Below, one piece after another: positions 8,909 to 16,385 of a DNA stretch of 64,000 nucleotides. This DNA is from JBEKUY01 sp049514555. GTDB lineage: Bacteria; Acidobacteriota; Terriglobia; Acidiferrales; UBA7541. The notes under the pieces were generated by a model that saw nothing but the letters and a program-made list of their open reading frames with translations, had not been told where the DNA came from and did not search any database. Location: contig JBEKUY010000004.1 of the NCBI GenBank assembly GCA_049514555.1, positions 211,603 through 275,602 of the forward strand, read 5' to 3'. A program made the translations under genes and the position numbers. Position 1 is the first letter of the stretch. Each line of letters opens with the position of its first letter.

Positions 8909-9955
8909 GTGCCGGGCCTAATCGCCTTCGGCATAGCCTTGGTGGCATCGCTCTCGTTGACGATGCCGGCGCGCGCCCTTGCCATCCGCGTGGGCATGGT
9001 GGATCTGCCCGGGCCGCGCAAAGTCCATCTAACGCCGATTCCGCTGCTCGGCGGGCTGGCCATCTATGCGGGCATCATGATCGCCATTCTCACCGTCTTC
9101 CAGGGCGCTGCCCGCGCGCAAGTGGGAGGTATCCTGGCGGGCGCGACGCTGGTCATCGCCGTAGGCATCCTGGATGACCGCGGCTGGCTGCACCATCAGA
9201 TCAAGCTTTTCGTGGGCATGCCGTTGGCCGGGTTCGTTCTCCTCGCTTCCGGAATCCACGCTCAAGTTTTCAGCGTTCTGATCGGCGGACTGGCCGGTTT
9301 TCTCCTCGACGCTGCGCTGACGATTCTCTGGGTCATGGGAATCACTGCCGCGTTCAGCATTCTCGACCACATGGACGGCCTGTGCGCAGGTGTGGCCGCG
9401 ATGGCATCCGTCTTCTTTGCTCTGATTGCGTACTTGCACGGGCAGATGCTCGTCACTGTCCTGGCTGCCGCCGTGCTGGGTGCCGCGGCCGGCTTCCTGC
9501 GCTGGAACTTCAAACCGGCGAAGATTTTCATGGGGGATGGCGGCGCCATGCTTCTGGGTTTCCTGATGGCTACTCTGGGGCTCAAGCTCCGCATCGCGCA
9601 ACCGGATCATCTGGGGGCCTGGCTCGTGCCCGTGTTGGTTCTCGGCGTGCCGGTGTTCGATACGGCGCTCGTCTCGATTTCCCGCGGGCGGCGCGGGCTC
9701 CTCCCCTTCACTTCGCCGGGCAAAGACCACGCGGCCCACCGCCTGGCGAACTTGGGCTTGGGCCAGCGCAATGCTGTTCTGACGCTCTACTGCGCCGGAG
9801 CGGCGTCGGGCGGTCTGGCTGTCATCGAGAGTTACCTCTCGGGCCGTGCCGCAATTGCCCTGGCTGTTTTCGCGGTTGGAGCTGCTGTTTCCGCCATCGC
9901 GCTTCTCGAACGCGTGCCCTATCAACGCCAGCCGGCGAAACATATCTCCGCCTGA
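8909..9955 (+). CDS. MraY/WecA-family polyprenyl-phosphate sugar-1-phosphate transferase
   Basis: 348 residues, GTG start with AAGGAG seven bases upstream. It is almost entirely membrane segments, around ten helices. Diagnostic motifs are GPRKVHLTPIPLLGG near the N-terminus, GILDDR, DHMDGL at residues 153-158 (usually DNMDGL) and FMGDGG with Asp210. These bind Mg2+ and UDP-sugar. The enzyme moves a HexNAc-1-phosphate onto undecaprenyl phosphate on the cytoplasmic face, the first step of O-antigen or enterobacterial-common-antigen-like synthesis. It probably starts the glycan that the upstream glycosyltransferases extend. A peptidoglycan MraY would normally sit in a cell-wall operon, so the WecA-like role is preferred. 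Confidence 0.9.
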   Translation: MPGLIAFGIALVASLSLTMPARALAIRVGMVDLPGPRKVHLTPIPLLGGLAIYAGIMIAILTVFQGAARAQVGGILAGATLVIAVGILDDRGWLHHQIKLFVGMPLAGFVLLASGIHAQVFSVLIGGLAGFLLDAALTILWVMGITAAFSILDHMDGLCAGVAAMASVFFALIAYLHGQMLVTVLAAAVLGAAAGFLRWNFKPAKIFMGDGGAMLLGFLMATLGLKLRIAQPDHLGAWLVPVLVLGVPVFDTALVSISRGRRGLLPFTSPGKDHAAHRLANLGLGQRNAVLTLYCAGAASGGLAVIESYLSGRAAIALAVFAVGAAVSAIALLERVPYQRQPAKHISA

Positions 9956-10190
9956 CGCGGTGAAAGCGAAACGAAGCGCCGCCTCGCATGAGGCCCGCTC
10001 GACGCCCGGCACCTCCGCGTTCTCGATTTGAATGAGACTTCAGTTCGGCTATACTGTCTGATTGTGGTGTCATTCATAGGATTCAATCCCTCAAGGAGTG
10101 TGGGCGCGTGGTTGAATCGAAGCGCTGCGCGTCAGGCCGGAGAAGCACCCGACTGATCGCGCTCCGCGCGGCCTAGGCGCGAAAGCACGC

Positions 10191-11366
10191 GTGACACCAA
10201 ACGGATCTTCGAGTTCGCTCCGCAAACCAGAGACAGGGACCGTCGTCATCGGCGGCTCGGCTGCGGGCTTGTATACTGCGGCCCTTGTCGCGCGCGGCGG
10301 TCGCCGCGTGAGGCTCTTCGAAGCAGCGGCCCGGCTGGAACCTGAACCGCGCACGCTGATCGTCACCCGCCACCTGCGAGATTTCCTGGGCCGCACGGCA
10401 GACGCCTGCGTCGTCAATGAAATCCGGCGCTTCGAGCTTTTTACTGACGGCCGCTCCGCAACCGTGGCCCTGGCGCAGCCAGACCTGATCATCGAGCGCG
10501 AGAAGTTGATTCGCGCCCTCGCTGAAGACGCCCGCGAAGCCGGCGTGGCAGTCGAATACGACCGGCGGTTTCTTTCCATCGAGCGCCGCGCACGCGAGCT
10601 GGCACTGCAGATCGAAAGCCGGGGGAGGAAGGACGAAATCCGCGCGGCGACTCTTGTTGGCGCCGATGGCGCGGCAAGCCGTGTGGCGCGCGCGGCAGGC
10701 TGGCCGGCGCCGCACACCGCCGGACTGATTCAGGCCATCGTTCGTCCACCAAAGGACTGTCCGGCCGACACCGTTCGAGTCTGGTTTGTTCCCGATGATA
10801 CGCCCTATTTCTACTGGTTGATTCCTGAGTCCGCCGAGCGCGCGGCGCTCGGTCTGATCGCGGAAGACGGCCAGCATGCCCGCCAGTGTCTCGAGCAGTT
10901 CCTCGAGAAGAGAGGCTTCGAACCGCTGGAGTTCCAGGGCGCGAGGATTCCGGTGTACCGCCGCTGGGTGCCGGTACGGCGAACGCTGCGCGGCGGCGAA
11001 GTGTTTCTCGTGGGAGACGCGGCCGCGCAAGTCAAGGTGTCGACAGTCGGCGGCGTGGTGACTGGATTTAGGGGTGCGCGCGCCGTCGCCGAAACAATTC
11101 TGAACGGCGGACGCAGCCGGGAACTGGGAGCGCTGCGCCGCGAGCTCGGACTTCACTGGCTGGTTCGCCGAGCTCTCCACAGTTTCTGCCAGGCCGATTA
11201 CAGCCGGCTCGTGGACTTGCTGGATGGCGGGGCGCGCCGCGCGCTCGGAGATGTGACGCGGGATGAGGCGGCGCGATTGTTGTGGAAGGTATTGCGTCGC
11301 CAGCCGCGGCTCGTCTTGCTCGGGATGAGAGGGTTGCTCCTGGGCAATCGAGGTCCCCGAATCTAG
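10191..11366 (+). CDS. FAD-dependent oxidoreductase, geranylgeranyl-reductase/halogenase-like
   Basis: 391 residues from GTG; the ribosome site is weak. The N-terminus has the dinucleotide motif VVIGGSAAGLYTAALVARGG with a following acidic strand end (LFEAA), VGADGAASRVAR (the GD-type FAD motif) near residue 155, and VFLVGDAAAQVK near residue 280, the third FAD contact. This trio defines the flavoprotein group that contains geranylgeranyl reductases and aromatic monooxygenases. Lack of an obvious substrate-binding signature stops a firm call. Its place beside a polyprenyl-phosphate transferase raises the idea that it reduces an isoprenoid carrier, which is inference only. It is followed 79 bp later by the UDP-glucose dehydrogenase gene. 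Confidence 0.75.
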   Translation: MTPNGSSSSLRKPETGTVVIGGSAAGLYTAALVARGGRRVRLFEAAARLEPEPRTLIVTRHLRDFLGRTADACVVNEIRRFELFTDGRSATVALAQPDLIIEREKLIRALAEDAREAGVAVEYDRRFLSIERRARELALQIESRGRKDEIRAATLVGADGAASRVARAAGWPAPHTAGLIQAIVRPPKDCPADTVRVWFVPDDTPYFYWLIPESAERAALGLIAEDGQHARQCLEQFLEKRGFEPLEFQGARIPVYRRWVPVRRTLRGGEVFLVGDAAAQVKVSTVGGVVTGFRGARAVAETILNGGRSRELGALRRELGLHWLVRRALHSFCQADYSRLVDLLDGGARRALGDVTRDEAARLLWKVLRRQPRLVLLGMRGLLLGNRGPRI

Positions 11367-11445
11367 CGCGGCTTGGAGGATAATGTAGAGTTAAAACTTT
11401 CCGCTCCGGAGAGCGTTTCCTCTGGAGCGTTCCGGAGAATTGCCC

Positions 11446-12798
11446 TTGCGGATTTCGGTCATCGGATGTGGGTATGTCGGCCTCGTGACCGGCGCGTGCC
11501 TGGCCGAAACGGGACACGAGGTCGTTTGCACCGATGTTGACGCCGAGCGCATTTCCGCGCTCAGAGCCGGCCGCGTCCCCATCTACGAACAACACTTGGA
11601 CAAATTGCTCGAATCGGCGCGAGGGGCAGGGCACATCTCCTTTACGGAGGATGCCGGGGAGGCCATCCGGGCCGGTGACGCGATCTTCATCTGTGTGGGG
11701 ACGCCGCCGAAGGAATCCGGCGAGGCCGATCTCTCCGCGATCGATAACGTGGCGCGGCAGATTGCGGCCGAAGCTCGCTCGCCGAAGCTGGTGATTGAAA
11801 AGAGCACGGTGCCCGCGCGAACGGGACTCGAGCTGAAGCGGGCGCTCGGCCACTACAGCCGCAACGGCGCCGCGACGTTTCGCGTGGCGTCGAATCCGGA
11901 GTTCTTGCGGGAGGGAACCGCGATTGTGGATTTCTTCCACCCCGACCGCATTGTCGTGGGCGTGGAGGACGAACCGGCTGCAGAACAGCTTCGCGAAATC
12001 TATCGCCCCATCCTCGAACGCCGGTTTCATTGCCCGGTGCATGAGCCTGCCTGTCCGGAGGGGCCGCATCCGCCGTTCCTGGTGACCACCATCAACAGCG
12101 CCGAGCTCATCAAGCACGCTTCCAACTCGTTTCTGGCGCTGAAGATTTCTTATGCCAATGTGATCGCGGACCTTTGCGAAAAACTTGGCGGCGATGTGGA
12201 AGAAGTCACGCGAGCCATGGGCCTCGACCCGCGCATCGGCTCCCAGTTCCTCCGCGCCGGTCTGGGTTTCGGCGGCTTTTGCTTCCCGAAGGATATCCAG
12301 GCCTTCATCCACTTGGCCGACTCAGTGGGTGTCGACTTTGGGCTGCTCAAGGCGGCCGAGTGTGTGAATAAGCAACGGATTGACAGTTTCTTCGAGAAAA
12401 TCCGCAAGGCGCTTTGGGTGCTGAAGAGCAAACGCGTGGCCGTGTTGGGACTGGCATTCAAGGCCTATACCGATGACATTCGTTTTTCTCCGGCGCTCGA
12501 GGTGGTGAAGCGGCTGCTGGAAGAAGGTGCCGAGGTGCGCGCGTTCGATCCCGAAGCCATGGCTCGCGCGGAGAAAGCATTGCCGAAGGCCACCTACGTC
12601 CGCGACGCCTACCAGGCGGCGGAGGACGGCGATGCGTTGCTCGTCTGCACGGAATGGCCGGAATTCCGCCAGCTCGACTGGGAACACATGGGCGAGCTTT
12701 TGGCGCGGCGCCTTGTCATTGATGGCAAGAACTTGCTGGACCCGGCGCGAATGCGAGCCTTGGGCTTCGAATACCACTGCTTTGGGCGCGCCGAGTAG
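11446..12798 (+). CDS. ugd: UDP-glucose 6-dehydrogenase
   Basis: 450 residues. I prefer the TTG at 11446 because GGAG at 11434-11437 sits eight bases ahead of it; a TTG at 11440 is also in frame but would be only two bases away. The N-terminus ISVIGCGYVGLVTGACLAE is the NAD-binding fold; STVPART, NPEFLREG and the catalytic Cys279 in GFGGFCFPKD follow, then the C-terminal UDP-binding domain. The enzyme oxidises UDP-glucose to UDP-glucuronate with two NAD+. The convergent neighbour (ends 13 bp away) would use this product, so the pair makes UDP-xylose for the surface glycan. Confidence 0.94.
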   Translation: MRISVIGCGYVGLVTGACLAETGHEVVCTDVDAERISALRAGRVPIYEQHLDKLLESARGAGHISFTEDAGEAIRAGDAIFICVGTPPKESGEADLSAIDNVARQIAAEARSPKLVIEKSTVPARTGLELKRALGHYSRNGAATFRVASNPEFLREGTAIVDFFHPDRIVVGVEDEPAAEQLREIYRPILERRFHCPVHEPACPEGPHPPFLVTTINSAELIKHASNSFLALKISYANVIADLCEKLGGDVEEVTRAMGLDPRIGSQFLRAGLGFGGFCFPKDIQAFIHLADSVGVDFGLLKAAECVNKQRIDSFFEKIRKALWVLKSKRVAVLGLAFKAYTDDIRFSPALEVVKRLLEEGAEVRAFDPEAMARAEKALPKATYVRDAYQAAEDGDALLVCTEWPEFRQLDWEHMGELLARRLVIDGKNLLDPARMRALGFEYHCFGRAE

Positions 12799-12811
12799 TT
12801 CCTCTTCGCGG

Positions 12812-13762
12812 TCAGGCGGAAATCCCTGAGCGAACAAACTCCTTGCGAAAATAGTCCAGCGTAAGCCGCAAGCCCTCGTCGAGGCTCACTTTCGGAGACC
12901 AGCCGAGCACACGCTGGGCCTTGGAAATGTCGGGGCAGCGGCGCCTGGGATCGTCTTGCGGCAGCGGCTTGAGCACGATCGAGGGTGGCGGGTTGAAGTG
13001 CGCGCGAACGCGCTCGGCAAACTCGAGAATCGTCAACTCCTGCGGGTTGCCAATATTCACCGGCAAATGCTCGTCTGAGCGCATGAGCCGGTAGATCCCC
13101 TCGACGAGATCGGAAACATAACAGAAGCTGCGCGTCTGGCTTCCGTCGCCGTAAACGGTGAGCGGCTGGCCGCTCAGTGCCTGATAGACAAAATTGGGGA
13201 GCGCGCGGCCGTCGTTCAGCCGCATCCGCGGACCATAGGTATTGAAGATGCGAACGATGCGCGAATCCACGCCGTGTACGCGGTGATAGGCCATAGTCAT
13301 GGCCTCGGCGTAGCGCTTCGCCTCGTCGTATACGCCGCGCGGTCCGATCGGATTCACGTGTCCCCAGTACTCTTCATTCTGCGGGCTGACCTCCGGATCG
13401 CCGTAGCATTCCGACGTGGACGCAAGCAGAAACTTCGCCCGCTTCGCCAGCGCCAGTCCGAGGGCGTTATGCGTGCCGAGCGCTCCCACTTTGAGCGTCT
13501 GGATCTGCAGCTTGGCGTAATCCACCGGGCTGGCCGGCGAGGCAAAATGGAGCACGTAGTCCACCGGGCCGGGCACATCAATGTAACGAGAAACATCGGC
13601 GTGAACGAAGCGGAAGCGTGGATGGGACAGCAGATGCCCAAGGTTCTTCTCGGCGCCGGTAATCAGGTTGTCCGCTGCAAGGACATCCAAACCTTCAGCG
13701 ATGAGCCGGTCGCAGAGGTGCGAACCAAGAAAGCCCGCTCCGCCGGTGATGACTGCTCGCAT
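12812..13762 (-). CDS. uxs: UDP-glucuronate decarboxylase (UDP-xylose synthase)
   Basis: 316 residues, an extended short-chain dehydrogenase. The N-terminus has GGAGFLGSHLC; the catalytic set is S115-T116-S117, Tyr145 and Lys149 (YDEAK). The block STSECYGDP, the GPRMRLNDGRALPNF segment and DDPRRRCPDISKA near the C-terminus are specific to the UXS group rather than to 4-epimerases. It decarboxylates UDP-glucuronate to UDP-xylose using tightly bound NAD+. It converges on ugd with only 13 bp between stops, with no terminator visible in the gap. Confidence 0.93.
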   Translation of the reverse strand: MRAVITGGAGFLGSHLCDRLIAEGLDVLAADNLITGAEKNLGHLLSHPRFRFVHADVSRYIDVPGPVDYVLHFASPASPVDYAKLQIQTLKVGALGTHNALGLALAKRAKFLLASTSECYGDPEVSPQNEEYWGHVNPIGPRGVYDEAKRYAEAMTMAYHRVHGVDSRIVRIFNTYGPRMRLNDGRALPNFVYQALSGQPLTVYGDGSQTRSFCYVSDLVEGIYRLMRSDEHLPVNIGNPQELTILEFAERVRAHFNPPPSIVLKPLPQDDPRRRCPDISKAQRVLGWSPKVSLDEGLRLTLDYFRKEFVRSGISA

Positions 13763-13913
13763 GGATTCGCTGCCTCCTCAGAATCGCTTGTCTGATCTGG
13801 TCCGTCTCGCCGTGTCCAATCCGGCTGCCACTGGCCCCATCCTCGCAGCTATCGAGGACGACGGATTGTAGCGTGGCGCCGCCGAATTGACCACTGGCAT
13901 GCCGGGGGATAGG

Positions 13914-14588
13914 ATGCCTGCCGATCAACCGATGAGCCGGGGCGCACTTGATTGGGTGGCACGAAGGTGGCGATGGATTGCCGCCGTGGGCGTGCTGTTG
14001 CTCCTCCTTGCCGGGGCATCGCTGACGATCCGGCACGTGGGGAGCTGGCTGGTGGTGCAGGATCAGCTCGAGCCGGCACCGGTCATTGTGGTGCTGAGCG
14101 GACGCCTGCCGGAACGCGCCCGCGAGGCGGCCGCGATTTACGGGCAAGGTTTCGCCAGCGAGGTGTGGATTTCCCGGCCGACAAGCCCAGCCGAGGAGCT
14201 CGAAAAAATGGGCATCGCGTATGTTGGCGAGGAGTTTTACAGCGCGCGCGTGCTCATGAAGCTGGGGGTGCCGTCGGACGCGATTCGGGTACTGGACAGG
14301 CCCGCGGGGAACACCTTGGAGGAAGTGGAAGAGATTGCGGCGGAGCTGAAGCGCGCCGGCGATAAGAAAGTGATCGTGGTCACGACAAAGGCGCACACGC
14401 GGCGCGTTCGTTTCATCTGGCACAAGCGCGTAGGAGACAGTCCGCGAGCGATCGTGCGCTTCGCGCGCGACGACCCATACGACGGTTCGCGTTGGTGGCG
14501 CACCACAGCCGGGGCGCTCGATGTTGTGCGCGAGGTGCTTGGTCTGGCAAATGCCTGGGCGGGGTTCCCGGTGCGTCCGGCGACGTAG
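13914..14588 (+). CDS. DUF218 (YdcF/SanA/ElyC-like) membrane-anchored protein
   Basis: About 224 residues. GGGGG at 13904-13908 precedes the ATG at 13914; upstream TTG 13887 and ATG 13899 are in frame but less well placed. One hydrophobic segment lies near the N-terminus (about residues 20-38) and the rest is a DUF218 domain: PVIVVLSGRLPERA, GNTLEEVEEIA and KKVIVVTTKAHTRRVRF. The family is linked to envelope integrity and lipid-carrier or cell-wall metabolism in enterobacteria, but no reaction is established for most members. The arrangement suggests a periplasmic domain on a single anchor. It is divergent from uxs, with about 150 bp between starts. Confidence 0.75.
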   Translation: MPADQPMSRGALDWVARRWRWIAAVGVLLLLLAGASLTIRHVGSWLVVQDQLEPAPVIVVLSGRLPERAREAAAIYGQGFASEVWISRPTSPAEELEKMGIAYVGEEFYSARVLMKLGVPSDAIRVLDRPAGNTLEEVEEIAAELKRAGDKKVIVVTTKAHTRRVRFIWHKRVGDSPRAIVRFARDDPYDGSRWWRTTAGALDVVREVLGLANAWAGFPVRPAT

Positions 14589-14822
14589 TTCATCAAACGT
14601 CCGCGCAGGCCAAACCGCCCCGTCTCCACGCGCCGCTCGATCGGCTTCGTGATCCCGTCGAGGGAGTTCGAGAGTACAAGCCGGCTCGCTACGCCAAAAC
14701 GACTACGAACTAGTATCTTCCCCGACAAACCGTCGTGGGCACCTGAAGGTTCCACAAGCGTAGTACGGCGGAGCTATTGGAGCCAGCACTTATCTCCGGC
14801 ATCATTCCCATGGAGGCGAGGA

Positions 14823-15224
14823 ATGCTTTCCGCCATGTTACTCGTCATCTCCATCGCGGCCCTTGTCCAGTTCGCTCTGTATTATTGGCGAGCCGTCGTG
14901 TCTGGCGTGGCCGCCCACCCGGTTTCGGAACGTGTTCTGGCGGCCGCGGGAATCGAGGGCGGCGTCACCGCGGACGATTTCGAGGTGCTGGTCCGTCTCC
15001 ACGATTTGACGCCGCGCTTGCAATCGCGGGCGCAAGGGCTGGGCCCTGTCCGCGCCTATTACAGGATGATCGGCGCGCTGGGAAAACTCGCCGGTTCGCA
15101 TCTGCCTTCACTGGCGGCCTGGAGCCGGCGTGAAATGGCGGTCTGCGCGCGGTACACCGCTGTGCTCATCGACCGCCGTTTGCAGGACAACATCGCGTGT
15201 GCCGCGGCGCTGCGTTCCTGCTAG
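14823..15224 (+). CDS. Small single-pass membrane protein of unknown function
   Basis: 133 residues from the ATG at 14823, chosen because GGAGG lies six or seven bases upstream and a hydrophobic N-terminus follows directly (MLLVISIAALVQFALYYW). The remainder is a soluble helical domain with no motif I recognise; it contains two cysteines near the C-terminus. Codon use matches the neighbours. It stands between the DUF218 gene and the convergent fabH. I cannot assign a function; a single anchored helical domain is all that is supported. Confidence 0.6.
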   Translation: MLSAMLLVISIAALVQFALYYWRAVVSGVAAHPVSERVLAAAGIEGGVTADDFEVLVRLHDLTPRLQSRAQGLGPVRAYYRMIGALGKLAGSHLPSLAAWSRREMAVCARYTAVLIDRRLQDNIACAAALRSC

Positions 15225-15261
15225 TTTCTTCTCTCCGAGAATCAGACTGATTTTTCATCCA

Positions 15262-15292
15262 CCACTGACCACTGACCACTGATCGCTGATCA
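15262..15292. repeat. Short tandem repeat of ACCACTG-type units
   Basis: Between two convergent genes the sequence runs through three copies of a seven-base unit (CCACTGA) followed by two diverged copies (TCGCTGA, TCACCG). There is no T-run and no strong hairpin. Its role is unknown. Confidence 0.5.
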
Positions 15293-15300
15293 CCGTCTTT

Positions 15301-16296
15301 CTAGTACGTCCAACGAAGCAGGAGACCGCCGGTGGTGTAACCGGCGCCGACAGAAATGAGCAGAATGAGGTCGCCTTTGTGCAGGCGCCCCTCCGCAATC
15401 GCGTCGCGCATGCCCAGGGGGATCGTGGCGGCCGTGGTGTTCCCGTAGCGGTCGATATTGACCATGATCTTGGAATCGTCCACTCCGAGGCGCTCCTGCA
15501 TTGCCCGTATGATGCGCAGATTGGCTTGGTGCGGCACTACGAGAGACAGATCGCGGCTGGTCAGGCCGTTGCGCTCGAGCAGTTGGCACGCGAGGTCGGC
15601 CATGCGCCGGACCGCGTACTTGAACACCTGTGCGCCCTCCTGGTGCACCACGTGCATCTTCTTGTCCACAGTTTCGTGCGTGGATGGATTCAGGGAACCA
15701 CCCCCGGGCATGTACAACGCTAGCCCGCCGGAACCGTCCACGTCGTGGTGAAAATCGAGAATGCCTTCGTTGTCGCCGGCAGGCTCGAAGAGCACTGCGC
15801 CCGCGGCGTCTCCAAACAAGACGCAAGTGGCGCGATCGCCGTAGTCGAGGATGGAGCTCATCTTGTCGCTGCCGATGACCAGCACCTTCTTGTGGGTGCC
15901 GGCTCCGACGAATTGCGCGCCGACCGTGAGCGCATAGACAAAACCGGAACAGGCTGCCGAGAGATCGAACCCCCAAGCCTTCTGCGCGCCGAGACGGTCC
16001 TGCACCAGGCAGGCGGTCGCGGGGAAGAACATATCCGGCGTCACCGAGGCCACGACGATGAGGTCAATCTCCTTCGCGTCTGTTCCCGTTTGCTCGAGGA
16101 GCTGCTGGGCCGCAGCGGTGGCCATGTGGGATGTGGCCACGCCGCGCTCGGCAATGTGACGCTCGCGGATGCCGGTGCGCTCGCGGATCCACCGGTCGTT
16201 GGTGTCCACGATCTTCTCGAAATCGGCGTTGGTCATCACCTTGGGAGGCAGATATCCGGCCACGCCCGTGATCTTCGCTGGAATCCGATGAGACAT
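15301..16296 (-). CDS. fabH: Beta-ketoacyl-ACP synthase III
   Basis: 331 residues, with AAGGAG just upstream of the ATG. The catalytic triad is complete: Cys116 in SAACSGF, His256 in PHQANLRII and Asn286 in YGNTTAAT. NDRWIRERTGIRERHI is the standard FabH N-terminal block. The enzyme condenses an acyl-CoA, usually acetyl-CoA, with malonyl-ACP to start fatty acid synthesis in the cytoplasm. It is not next to plsX, fabD or fabG, so it is either a relocated housekeeping copy or a second FabH with a different primer. It ends convergently with the small membrane protein gene. Confidence 0.94.
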   Translation of the reverse strand: MSHRIPAKITGVAGYLPPKVMTNADFEKIVDTNDRWIRERTGIRERHIAERGVATSHMATAAAQQLLEQTGTDAKEIDLIVVASVTPDMFFPATACLVQDRLGAQKAWGFDLSAACSGFVYALTVGAQFVGAGTHKKVLVIGSDKMSSILDYGDRATCVLFGDAAGAVLFEPAGDNEGILDFHHDVDGSGGLALYMPGGGSLNPSTHETVDKKMHVVHQEGAQVFKYAVRRMADLACQLLERNGLTSRDLSLVVPHQANLRIIRAMQERLGVDDSKIMVNIDRYGNTTAATIPLGMRDAIAEGRLHKGDLILLISVGAGYTTGGLLLRWTY

Positions 16297-16385
16297 GTCT
16301 CTCCTTGGGCGATTCTGCGGCGCAAAGGAAACCGAATTCTATGCGATGCGGCGTGCTCGTGACAAGGCGATGCACCTCGATGCGT

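Noticed and set aside
366..14588. Exosortase-type exopolysaccharide locus
   Set aside because: The mix of AsnB, transglutaminase-like and glycosyltransferase genes recalls such loci, but no exosortase, PEP-CTERM protein, Wzc-like kinase or polymerase is present.
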